A stretch of 24,286 nt of DNA from positions 820,618 to 844,903 of the forward strand of contig BJOX01000009.1 of the NCBI GenBank assembly GCA_009731375.1, read 5' to 3'. This document shows positions 1 to 11,713 of this stretch, one piece after another; position 1 is the first letter of the stretch, and every line of letters starts with the position of its first letter. Position numbers and translations under genes: made by a program. The notes below the pieces were generated by a model, which was not told where the DNA came from, did no database searches, and was given only the letters and a program-made list of their open reading frames with translations. The stretch is from Paulinella micropora (taxonomy: Eukaryota > Cercozoa > Imbricatea > Euglyphida).

Positions 1-735
<735 letters not shown>

Positions 736-1276
736 AAAGAACGAGTCCTTGTTCAACAACGTGCCGATCTGCATTACAAGCAAACGGACCGACAGGTAGA
801 TAGATAGAGAAAAGCGGAAGAGCAAACAATGAATTTTGGCATTCAGGACACTCCCCTAACGCAAATTTTTGCGTGAATTTCAAAAAAATTATATCAGCAT
901 CAAGACCGAGTCTGGGGCTAGCCACCCTGTCAATATGAGCTCCCAACTCCTGGTTCACACGAACCATAATTTATTCCGACGAGAATGCAGAAAATAGTTT
1001 GATGAGCAAGGTCAGAATTTACATACAAGACCAACAGACAGACAGGTAGATGGATAGAGACAAGCGAAAGAACGAGTTGTTAGATAGAGAAAAGCGAAAG
1101 AAGGAGTTGTCGGAGAGAAATATGAAACATCTACACACACGATAAACAGACAGACAGGTAGATAGATAGAGAAAAGCGAAAGAACGAATCGTTGCTTACT
1201 AAGGTTGAAAAACTCTACACACAAGACCATCAGATAGATAGACAGATAGATAAATAGATATATAGACAGTTGTTGT
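736..1276. repeat. Degenerate ~100-bp module, about four copies
   Basis: Low-copy sequence containing a recurring block in the order 'cgacaggtagatagat', 'agagaaaagcg', 'aaagaacga'. Copies lie near 783-825, 1031-1080 and 1147-1192, with a shortened one at 1081-1110. Two or three are preceded by an 'acaca' plus 'agacca' or 'cgataaa' segment. Frames are short and disagree between copies, so this reads as a decayed tandem repeat rather than a gene. Confidence 0.7.
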
Positions 1277-1337
1277 TTGCTTGCTTTGTTGGTTTGTTTA
1301 TTTGTTGGCGTCGTCGTTGTTGTCGTCGTCGTTCTCG

Positions 1338-3540
<2,203 letters not shown>

Positions 3541-3602
3541 GGGTAGCTCGTCGAAGTGCAGCGCAGACAGCGAGTGGGGGGGAGACCAAGACAACTACAG
3601 AA
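3541..3602 (+). repeat. Dispersed ~55-bp module, copy 1
   Basis: Contains the core 'gcgcagacagcgagtggg' followed by 'gagaccaagacaactac'. It is one of six copies in the window and is preceded by 'ctgctgggtagctc'. An AT array follows directly. Strand is arbitrary. Confidence 0.85.
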
Positions 3603-3718
3603 TATAAATATAAATATAAATATAAAAATAATATAAATATAAATATAAATATAAATATAAATATAAACATAAATATAAATATAAAATATATATATATATA
3701 TATATACATACATAAATA

Positions 3719-3803
<85 letters not shown>

Positions 3804-3816
3804 TCTNNNNNNNNNN
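3603..3816. repeat. ATAAAT and TA arrays ending in a 10-base gap
   Basis: AT-only arrays of ATAAAT and TA units, followed by N at 3807-3816. The gap length is probably nominal. Confidence 0.95.
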
Positions 3817-3874
3817 CTCTTCGAAGTGCAGCGCAGACAGCGAGTGGGGAGGAGACCAAGACAACTACACAATA
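3817..3874 (+). repeat. Dispersed ~55-bp module, copy 2
   Basis: Begins 'ctcttcgaagtgcagcgcag' immediately after the gap and continues through 'gtggggaggagaccaagaca'. Nearly identical to copy 3. Confidence 0.85.
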
Positions 3875-3918
3875 TAAATATAAATATAAATGTTATATAT
3901 ATATGTATGTATGTATAT

Positions 3919-3980
3919 AGCTCTTCGAAGTGCAGCGCAGACAGCGAGTGGGGAGGAGACCAAGACAACTACACAATATA
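3919..3980 (+). repeat. Dispersed ~55-bp module, copy 3
   Basis: The fullest copy: 'agctcttcgaagtgcagcgc', the 'agacagcgagtggggaggag' core, and 'accaagacaactacacaata'. An AT array follows at the same point as in copies 1 and 2, so the array may have grown from the AT tail of the module. Confidence 0.85.
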
Positions 3981-4036
3981 TACATAAATATAAATATAAA
4001 TATAAATATAAATATATATTTATATATATATATATA

Positions 4037-4090
4037 TCGAAGTGCAGCGCAGACAGCGAGTGTGGGGGAGACCAAGATAAGTAAAGAATA
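4037..4090 (+). repeat. Dispersed ~55-bp module, copy 4
   Basis: A slightly diverged copy: 'gagtgtgggggagaccaaga' then 'taagtaaagaatat'. It is again flanked by TA dinucleotides. Confidence 0.85.
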
Positions 4091-4222
4091 TATATATATA
4101 TATATATATATGTAATATGCATGTATGTATATATTAGAGGGAAAAAAACCACACACACAAACAGACACACACACACACACACACACATACACACACACAA
4201 ACACAAACACACAAACACACAA

Positions 4223-4253
<31 letters not shown>

Positions 4254-4329
4254 ATATATACATACATATATATATATATATAATATATATTGCATTTCGC
4301 GACAAATTCAGCGGGAGTTTCGCTACTAC

Positions 4330-4402
<73 letters not shown>

Positions 4403-4439
4403 CCTGACATGTTTTGTATATTGCTGCTGGGGTAGCTCT

Positions 4440-4493
<54 letters not shown>

Positions 4494-4538
4494 CATCTAT
4501 CTATCTATCTATCTATCCATCCATCCATCCATCCATCC

Positions 4539-4576
<38 letters not shown>

Positions 4577-4579
4577 ATG

Positions 4580-4659
<80 letters not shown>

Positions 4660-4702
4660 CAGCCAGAGTACCAGGGGGATTGGTCGCCAAAGACCGATAG
4701 AC

Positions 4703-4737
<35 letters not shown>

Positions 4738-4802
4738 CAGATAGATAGATAGATAGATATATAGATTTGAAGCCATACGTTGGCAGGTCGAAGTCAATCA
4801 GC
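4091..4802. repeat. CA, TA and TATC arrays
   Basis: A CA array (about 4150-4240) and a TA array (to 4288) are followed by 40 bases of unique sequence. Two long TATC arrays then flank a 35-base island at 4405-4440. That island ends 'ctgctggggtagctctt', the left edge of the dispersed module, so it is a module fragment. A second island at 4662-4697 resembles one arm of the cruciform at 4867-4951. No gene. Confidence 0.9.
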
Positions 4803-4804
4803 AA

Positions 4805-4850
<46 letters not shown>

Positions 4851-4866
4851 GTATCTATCTATCTAT

Positions 4867-4951
4867 CTGTCTTTGGCGAAAGACAACCACGTACACAAGC
4901 CATGATATTGTACTCTGGCTTGTGTACGTGGTTGTCTTTCGCCAAAGACAG
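4867..4951. repeat. Perfect inverted repeat (36-bp arms, 13-base loop)
   Basis: The left arm at 4867-4902 begins 'ctgtctttggcgaaagacaa'. The right arm at 4916-4951 is its exact reverse complement. The loop is 4903-4915. The symmetry continues outward: TATC units on the left (from about 4803) face GATA units on the right (to about 5009), so the potential hairpin spans about 200 bp. Confidence 0.97.
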
Positions 4952-5009
4952 ACAGATAGATAGATAGATAGATAGATAGATATAGATAGATAGATAGATA
5001 GATAGATAG

Positions 5010-5442
5010 TCTTGCATTGGTCTTCAAGACTTGTAGAATATTGCAGGTAAGGTCTTTCACTTGATTTCGGCCACTGTGACTGTGGACCCTCGTTTTTCAC
5101 CGTAAAAATGACTGTCTATGAAAGTTGGGCCATGAGAAAAAAGAAAATCTTCAGCGAAAATTCCCGGATTTTCGCGGGTGGCCGAAAGCCTTTTTTGAGC
5201 TTTTTGGTGGCCGAAATCAATCGAAAGACCTTAGAGCGGACCCAAAAAGTGAGGGGAACGGTTTTGGGCGCCAAATTTCACGGAAAAAGTCCTTAAACCA
5301 CATTGTTGGTGCATGGACCATTGAACTTTTACAGACGGAAACCGAAAATGCGGTTGGTTTACTGGAAATTCACCGTGAATCCCATGGATTTTTTTGTTGC
5401 CTTGACTTCCCGTCTTACTTGTCGACTTCTATAAGATCACCC
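5010..5442. other. Unique sequence without a convincing gene
   Basis: About 430 bases of non-repetitive DNA. The longest frame is a 119-residue plus-strand frame from 5125. It has no recognisable domain and runs into the foldback repeat at 5443, so it is not called. Phrases such as 'ttcccggattttcgcgg' recur loosely near 19640, so this may be a decayed dispersed repeat. Confidence 0.6.
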
Positions 5443-5576
5443 TTTATCGGTCACCTCCACAAAATGTGGTCAGGTTACCGATAAAACTACATGTGCGGCG
5501 CGCCAAATTTGACGTGTTTTGCGGGCTCGCCGGCCCGGCTCGCCCGCAAAACATGTCAAATTTGTGGCCAGCCGCA
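5443..5576. repeat. Foldback element, copy 1 (two hairpins)
   Basis: Hairpin one is 5443-5485: TTTATCGGT.. pairs with ..ACCGATAAA, with an inner CCACA/TGTGG stem and three bases of loop. Hairpin two is 5494-5576: arms beginning TGCGGC and containing AAATTTGAC and TGTTTTGCGGGC pair with few mismatches around a GC-rich loop. A second copy at 9379-9529 conserves both hairpins. No open frame is conserved. It resembles a MITE-like or structured noncoding element, by inference only. Confidence 0.85.
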
Positions 5577-5593
5577 GAATATACTATTGTATT

Positions 5594-5667
5594 ACTGCTG
5601 GGCAGTTTTTCAGAGTGTAGAGCAGACAGCGAGTGGGGAGGTGGCCAACACTACTACATAACATAAC
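5594..5667 (+). repeat. Dispersed ~55-bp module, copy 5
   Basis: A diverged copy: 'actgctgggcagtttttcag', then 'agcagacagcgagtggggag', then 'gtggccaacactactacata'. It directly follows the foldback element. Confidence 0.75.
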
Positions 5668-5796
5668 TTTTTTTATTATTTTTTTTAAATTTTTTTATAT
5701 TATTATTAAAAATTAATTAATTTATTTTATTTTAAGTTTTGAGTTTTAAGACAAATTTTAGCAAGTTTTGCGATTGCATATAACATGGAACAGGTG
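5668..5796. other. AT-rich spacer
   Basis: T-rich then mixed AT sequence with no gene. The phrase 'ttttgagttttaagac' recurs about 130 bases later, so modules 5 and 6 with their AT tails form a local tandem duplication. Confidence 0.6.
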
Positions 5797-5854
5797 TTCA
5801 GTATGCATACCAGACAGCGAGTGCCGAGGTGGCCAACACGACTACATAACATAA
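5797..5854 (+). repeat. Dispersed ~55-bp module, copy 6
   Basis: The most diverged copy: 'accagacagcgagtgccgag' then 'gtggccaacacgactacata'. It shares the 'gtggcc' variant with copy 5. Confidence 0.7.
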
Positions 5855-6243
5855 TTTTTTTCTTTCTTTTTTTTCTTCCAGTTTTGAGTTTTAAGATGAA
5901 TTTTAGTGAGTTTTCACATACATACGTACATACACATATGTACATACATACATACATACATACATACATGTATAGGAAACTTGGCGTAGTTGACTTAGCT
6001 TTACACAAGAAGAAGATAGATAGATAAATACACATACATACATACATACCACATACATACATACACATACATACATACATACATACATACATACATACAT
6101 ACATACATGTATAGGAAACTTGGCGTAGTTGACTTAGCTTTTACACAAGAAGAAGATAGATAAATACACATACATACATACATACATACATACATACATA
6201 CATACATACGTATTCCTGTTGGACTCACACAAGTGGATGGATG

Positions 6244-6278
<35 letters not shown>

Positions 6279-6388
6279 GAATAGATGAATAGATAGATAG
6301 ATAAATAGATAGATAGATAGGTAGGTAGGTAGGTAGGTAGGTAGGTAGGCAAGCAGGCAGGTAGTTTGTATGTGGGTATATATTAATA
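5855..6388. repeat. TACA/GATA arrays with a duplicated 45-bp island (3' flank of the gene)
   Basis: The island 'ataggaaacttggcgtagtt' plus 'gacttagcttt.acacaagaa' occurs at about 5972-6020 and again at 6112-6160, each time followed by GATA then TACA units. TACA, GATA and TAGG arrays fill the rest. This lies just downstream of the proposed stop codon of the minus-strand gene, so it would include its 3' untranslated region. No polyadenylation site can be chosen with confidence. Confidence 0.8.
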
Positions 6389-6456
6389 TTATATATGTAG
6401 CGACCAGATTGAAGAGGGGGCGAACTTTCTGTCCCGCTTCATGCGAGATTGCACGC
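6389..6456 (-). CDS. 7TM-RGS protein, exon 10: last RGS helix and stop
   Basis: Terminal exon. The acceptor is TAG at 6459-6457. Two bases then complete a split codon and 21 codons plus TAA follow, stopping at 6391-6389. The peptide contains MKRDRKFAPSSIW, which matches the last helix of RGS domains (family pattern V..LM..D...RF..S..Y) in order and spacing. This helix packs against the rest of the RGS fold that binds activated G-alpha. The preceding exon ends in phase 1 (one base) and this one starts with two, giving GGC (Gly). The protein ends eight residues after the motif, which is short but acceptable. The exon was found by homology, not by frame length. A partial copy with a stop lies 73 bases upstream on the same strand. 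Confidence 0.7.
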
Positions 6457-6588
6457 CTACATTAGATAGATAGATAGATAAATACGTAGGTAGATAGGTA
6501 GGTAGGTAGTTTCATGCGAGATTACACGCCTACATTAGATAGATAGATAGATAAATACGTAGGTAGGTAGGTAGGTAGGTAGAGAGAG

Positions 6589-6625
<37 letters not shown>

Positions 6626-7098
6626 CATAGATAGATACATAGATAGATAGATGATCTATCAGTCAATCAATCAGTCAGTCACCTTGTGAGAGTGTCCCCA
6701 GCGAGACCATCGGCAGATAATCCTAAGACAGACAGACAGACAGACAGACAGACATACATACAGACATACATACCTACCTACCTACCTACCTACCTACCTA
6801 CATACATACATACATACATACATACATACATACTTACATACATACATACATACATACATACATGCATGCATGCATGCATACATACATACATACATGCATA
6901 CATACATACATACATACATACATACATACATACATACATACGTACGTACATACATACATACATACATACATACGTACATACATACATACATACATACATA
7001 CATACGTACGTACGTACGTACGTAACGTACGTACGTGCGTACGTACGTACGTACGTACATACATACATACATACATACATGCATACATACATACATAC
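6457..7098 (-). repeat. Intron 9: GATA/TAGG/TACA arrays, with a decoy copy of the next exon's start
   Basis: The donor is TTAG|GTATGT at 7098, and GTATGTATG.. is itself the start of a long TATG array. The middle holds TACG and TGCA variants, TACC, GACA and GATA runs, and a 50-base unique island near 6670-6720. Bases 6511-6537 copy the 3' splice site and first 20 bases of exon 10. Every frame here is a Cys-Met-Tyr-Val type repeat. Confidence 0.75.
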
Positions 7099-8348
7099 CT
7101 AAGTGTCGTTGTGAGTTGCCCTTCCCTGGTGTGGAAGTTGCGCTCTCACCGCCTCCGCCAAAAGGGAGGGCAGCTTGAGGGGGTGAGGGAGCTGTGGTTG
7201 CTTTCCCCAGCAGAGCGCCCATGCTAGCTTCCAGCTCCTTCAGCAACTCGAAGCTCACGTTGACTTGGCACGGCGCAGAGCTTGCAAAGAACTCGTGGTA
7301 GATATTCAGAGCGGCCCGAGCGGCCCTGACCTTGGTGCTTGGCGCAGCGGCCGCGGCTAGCCCGGCCGGGTGCACCACCTGGGTATGCTCAGCAGTCGCA
7401 GTGCGACTACGTGAAGTGGGGTGGAACAGGTTGGAGGAGGAGGAGGGGGTTGCGGAGTCGGTTAACGGTCGCACACGCCGGGTGGATGTGGTCCGTACGC
7501 GTAACGCCTGTAAGGAGCTGGACCAGCCCGTCTGTGGAATAGAGATGGGGCGAGGCCTTTTGGCCTCCGCGGCCGGTTGGGTCTGGCTCGGGTGGGCCGC
7601 CCCGTTCAAAGTGGCAATTGCTTGCTGTCCGGCCTGACGATCACTATTACTGAAGCTATGCCTACTTTGCCCGACGAGAGAGAACGGACTGGACAATGAA
7701 ATGGAGGAGGCGAAGGCAGAGACGGAGACGAAAGACGCCGGAGAAGAAACCGTGCGGCTCGCAGGCAATGGCAAAACACCCGGGCGGGGCGGCGTGGCTG
7801 GCGGAAACTGCACCGGTGGGTCCGCCGTGTCCTTTCCCAACCCGGCCGGCGCGTCGGCCAACGTCGCCGGCTCGGCCGGAGTAGTAACCGACGCCGCGGA
7901 CGAAACGGCCAGACCAGCTGTCTGCTCTTCGGCCGCGCAGGCCGGCGGGACCGTGGCGGGCCGGCGCGTGGAGGTAGGCGAGGCAGATGATTGCCGCCAG
8001 TCACAGTCTAAGCTGGCTGCCTTTTTGTGCTCGCCTGGGCCGGCCGAGCTCGAGACGAAGTAAGGCTCGGAGTAGTGGAGCACGTCTTTGCCCACTTGAC
8101 CTAACATGGGACGGCCGGCCCGGCTCGGATCGTTCGAGTCGCTGGTGGCACGATCGGGCCGGCGCGGCCACGGCCGGACAAATCGGAATGCCGACTTGCG
8201 GTTGGGGGGCCGGTCGGTCTTGGAAAAGACAGGGGGGTTGCCATGGTAGAGCGTGGGAGAGGAGGCTTGCTGCTTGAGGGGGAATGAGGCATGAGGAGGC
8301 AGAGATGGGTGCATCACCATCACCGTGGGAGACTGCGGGGGGGATGGA
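7099..8348 (-). CDS. 7TM-RGS protein, exon 9: Ser/Pro/Ala linker and RGS middle segment
   Basis: A GC-rich frame stays open for about 415 codons. Its borders are TTTGTTTGTTAG|T (8349) and TTAG|GTATGT (7098). Most of it is low-complexity linker rich in Ser, Pro, Ala and Arg. Near its end, about 7330-7225, ALNIYHEFFASSAPCQVNV and the following FELLKELEASM match RGS helix 6, the AP..VN loop and the next helix. The Asn in that loop is a G-alpha contact in known RGS proteins. The start is in phase 2 and agrees with exon 8 (CC+T, Pro). The end is in phase 1 and agrees with exon 10. A second possible donor, GCG|GTGAGA at 7149, has the same phase and would drop 17 residues. The opening SPTVMVMHPS resembles SPPVMLMHPS of exon 8, suggesting an old internal duplication. 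Confidence 0.8.
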
Positions 8349-8687
8349 CTAACAAACAAAATACATGCATGCATGCATACATACATACATACATACATAC
8401 ATACATACATAGATACATATATGCATACATATATGCATACATACATACATACATACATACATACATACATACATGCAAAAGCGGCAGTCCTGTTGAATCG
8501 CTTTTAGCCGGAGACAGTTTGGTAAATTACATACATGCATGAACATACATACATACATACATACATACATACATACATACAAGAAGAAGAAGAAGAAGAA
8601 GAAGAAGAAGGAGGAGAAGGAGGAGGAGGAGGAGGAGAAGAAGTAGAAGAAGAAGAAGAAGAAAGAAAGAAAGAAAGAAAGAAAGGA

Positions 8688-8735
<48 letters not shown>

Positions 8736-8740
8736 CGTAC
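8349..8740 (-). repeat. Intron 8: TTTC, TTC and TATG arrays
   Basis: The donor CC|GTACGT at 8740 leads directly into TTTC units, a TTC/TCC stretch and two TATG arrays. These are separated by an island at 8475-8530. The acceptor is TTTGTTTGTTAG at 8349. The plus-strand view is GAAG/AAAG/ACAT. Confidence 0.7.
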
Positions 8741-8955
8741 GGCTGTTGCTGGGACGGGTGCATAAGCATGACCGGGGGAGATGGTGGTGAGGTGGTTGGC
8801 TGCTGCTGCTGCTGCTGCTGGCAGGCGTGCAGCAGCATTGCTGCGGGGGACTGCGTGGGCGAGGACAAGGCAGGAGTTGCTGCGGGGGAATGCGTGGGCG
8901 ACAAGGCGGGAGGGGAAGGATGCATCGCCAATGCAGGGGGAGAGCCCTTACCGCT
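8741..8955 (-). CDS. 7TM-RGS protein, exon 8: Ser/Pro-rich linker with polyGln
   Basis: This frame reads SGKGSPPALAMHPSPPALSP, a Gln tract of seven, then SPPSPPVMLMHPSQQQ. It ends at CC|GTACGT in phase 2, which agrees with the start of exon 9. The frame was chosen for that junction and because its composition and MHPS motifs continue into exon 9. The start is uncertain. TACATGCAG|AGC at 8956, with a CTAAC branch-point-like sequence upstream, gives phase 0. CCCCCGCAG|CA at 8880 gives phase 1, which is what exon 7 needs. A further exon hidden in or near the 9095-9335 gap is another explanation; a possible end of one is GATCAG|GTGGTC at 9062. Confidence 0.55.
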
Positions 8956-9094
8956 CTGCATGTACGCATGTATGCATGTTTGTAAGTTAGAGATTGATAC
9001 AAGAACAACAACAATAACAACCAATAAAAACGTAGGGTTGCTTGCGCCGTGTTGTGACCACCTGATCCGAGCATGACGCAGAGGGGGGGGGGGG

Positions 9095-9335
9095 NNNNNN
9101 NNNNNNNNNNNNNNNNNNNNNNNNNNNNNNNNNNNNNNNNNNNNNNNNNNNNNNNNNNNNNNNNNNNNNNNNNNNNNNNNNNNNNNNNNNNNNNNNNNNN
9201 NNNNNNNNNNNNNNNNNNNNNNNNNNNNNNNNNNNNNNNNNNNNNNNNNNNNNNNNNNNNNNNNNNNNNNNNNNNNNNNNNNNNNNNNNNNNNNNNNNNN
9301 NNNNNNNNNNNNNNNNNNNNNNNNNNNNNNNNNNN
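9095..9335. other. Assembly gap (241 N)
   Basis: The run of N follows a poly-G tract. It interrupts the intron where the exon phases fail to agree, so missing coding sequence is possible here. Confidence 0.99.
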
Positions 9336-9378
9336 AAGGGGCAGGTTGACTTGGCGGGTTATTAGCCCACGCACTAAT

Positions 9379-9529
9379 TTTATCGGTCACCTCCACAAAA
9401 CGTGGTCAGGTTACCGATAAAACTACATAATGCGGCGCGCCAAATTTGACGTGTTTTGCGGGCTCGCCGGCCCGGCTCCGGCTCGCCCGCAAAACACGTC
9501 CAATTTGTGGCTAGCCGCATAAATATACT
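9379..9529. repeat. Foldback element, copy 2 (two hairpins)
   Basis: The same layout as 5443-5576. A 43-base hairpin (9379-9421) is followed by a long inverted repeat (9431-9529) whose loop has gained an extra 'ccggct'. The small stem shortens from CCACA/TGTGG to CCAC/GTGG, while the outer arms are unchanged. It lies just inside the intron after exon 7. Confidence 0.85.
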
Positions 9530-9549
9530 CTTGCCAGCAGGTTTTGTAC

Positions 9550-9846
9550 CAGCAGGGGACGTCATGGCTGAGCTAGCTTTGGAGAATGCGGGAGGCGATA
9601 GAACTGGAGTGGACGTCATGGCTGAGCTAGCTTTGGAGAATGCGGGAGGCGATAGAACTGGAGTGGACGTGATGGCTGAGCTAGCTTTGGAGAATGCGGG
9701 AGGCGATAGAACTGGAGTGGACGTGATGGCTGAGCTAGCTTTGCAGAATGCGGGAGGCGATAGAACTGGAGTGGACGTTATGGCTGAGCTAGCTTTGGAC
9801 AATGCGGGAGGTGATAGAACTGGAGTGGACGGAGAATTCAAGTCGG
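9550..9846 (-). CDS. 7TM-RGS protein, exon 7: 18-residue tandem repeats
   Basis: The acceptor is a good pyrimidine tract ending TTGTCCTCAG|CC at 9847. The donor is CTG|GTACAA at 9549. Ninety-nine residues are encoded, mostly five copies of an 18-residue Ser/Pro unit (STPVLSPPAFSKASSA plus MT or IT), from a 54-bp tandem repeat at 9558-9827. The first codon is completed from exon 6 (G+CC, Ala), so phase agrees across a 6-kb intron. The composition continues that of the neighbouring linker exons. The plus strand is also open here (repeat DVMAELALENAGGDRTGV). I prefer the minus strand because of the splice sites and phase, but the choice is not certain. Confidence 0.55.
9558..9827 (-). repeat. 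54-bp tandem repeat, five copies
   Basis: Units begin at 9558, 9612, 9666, 9720 and 9774 and differ at only a few positions. The period is a multiple of three, and both strands stay open through it. It lies inside proposed exon 7. Confidence 0.95.
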
Positions 9847-10040
9847 CTGAGGACAAGACGAGGGAGGGAAACATTTTTACCACCTATGTTTGTATGCATG
9901 TATGTATGTATGCATGTATGTATGTATGTATGTATGTATGTATGTATGCATGTATGTATGCATGTGTGGAAAAATATACATACATACATACATACATACA
10001 TATTATATATATATATATAAATACATACATATATATATAT

Positions 10041-10073
<33 letters not shown>

Positions 10074-10318
10074 TGTATATATTATATATATATATGTATA
10101 TATATATAAATATTTTTATAAATGTGTGTGTGTGTGTGTCATGTGCTATGTCATGTTATGTCATAGTGTGCCAGGTTATATTATGTTATATTATGTTATA
10201 TTATGTTATGTTACGTTATGTTACGTTATGTTATGTTATGTTATGTTATGTTATGTACGTATGTATACATAAATGAATACATATGTATATATATATACAT
10301 GTATGTATGTATGTATAA

Positions 10319-10349
<31 letters not shown>

Positions 10350-10393
10350 TGTATATATATTATATATATATATATGTATGTATACACACACAA

Positions 10394-10443
<50 letters not shown>

Positions 10444-10579
10444 TGTCTGTACGTATATCCGACCTCAGACTCCCATTCAACCTCTGTCTCATTCTCTTCT
10501 TCTATATATACCTCAAACTCCGTTTCAACCTCTATCTCATTCTCTTCTTCCTGCTCCTCGCTTTCTTCTCCGATAAATA

Positions 10580-10635
<56 letters not shown>

Positions 10636-10933
10636 CAAACTCCGTTTCAACCTCTATCTCATTCTCTTCTTCCTGCTCCTCGCTTTCTTCTCCGATCGGG
10701 GTTTGCTGCAATGGTGGGGTTGACTAACATACATACATACATACACACATACATACATACAGACATACAGACATACATACATACGTACATACGTACATAC
10801 CATACATACCATACATACATACGTACGTACGTACGTACATACATACATACATACATACATACATACATACATACATACATACATACCTCGAAGTTGCGCG
10901 AGATCATGGAGTTTGGAGGGGTACGTACATACA

Positions 10934-10965
<32 letters not shown>

Positions 10966-11021
10966 CACATACATACATACATACATACATACATACCTTT
11001 GGAGAGGCTCGGAAAGGGCTG
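9847..11021 (-). repeat. Intron 6, 3' part: TATG, TA, TTATG and TACA arrays
   Basis: TATG/TACA arrays flank TA runs and an ATGTT array (10140-10260). A triplicated 48-66 bp CT-rich island lies at 10461-10697. The minus strand of that island encodes an acidic peptide described in the findings. No exon compatible with the flanking phases was found. Confidence 0.8.
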
Positions 11022-11430
11022 TGACATTTGACATCTAAATTTGTCCAGATATGCCTAATTGTATGTATGTATGTATGTATGTATGTATTTTTGACATTTG
11101 ACATCTAAATTTGCCCAGATATGCCTAAAATACGTATGTATGTATGTATGTATGTATATTTGACACTTGACATCTAGATTTACCCAGCTATGCCTAATGT
11201 ATGTATGTATGTATGTATGTATGTATGCATGTATGTATGTATGTATGTATGTATGTATGTATGTATATATGTATGTATGTATATAAGACACTTGACATCT
11301 AGATTTGCCCAGCTATGCCTAATGTATGTATGTATGTATGTATGTATGCATGTATGTATGTATGTATGTATATGTTTGTTTGTTTGTATGTATGTATCTA
11401 TGTATGTATGTATGTATATATGTATATATG

Positions 11431-11466
<36 letters not shown>

Positions 11467-11670
11467 TGTATATAAGACACTTGACATCTAGATTTGGCCA
11501 GCTATGCCTAATGTACGTATGTTTGTTTGTATGTATGCATGCATGTATGTATGTATGTATGTATGTACGTATGTATCTATGTATGTATGTATGTATGTAT
11601 GTATATTTGACACTTGACATCTAGATTTGCCCAGCTATGCCTAATATACGTACGTATGTATGTATGTATG

Positions 11671-11713
<43 letters not shown>

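Larger units (their letters stand above)
8956..9549 (-). other. Intron 7 with assembly gap and foldback copy
   Basis: Contains 135 bases of unique sequence, a poly-G/C run, 241 N (9095-9335), 43 bases of unique sequence and the foldback element at 9379-9529. The donor CTG|GTACAA at 9549 shares GTACAA with the donor of exon 5. A short Ser-rich exon ending at 9062 may exist but cannot be confirmed because of the gap. Confidence 0.5.

Noticed and set aside
5125-5484. 119-residue plus-strand frame
   Set aside because: No domain or composition typical of the proven exons, and its end lies in the foldback repeat.
7332-8277. Plus-strand frames opposite exon 9
   Set aside because: Shorter, mutually overlapping and without recognisable domains. 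The minus strand carries the RGS segment.
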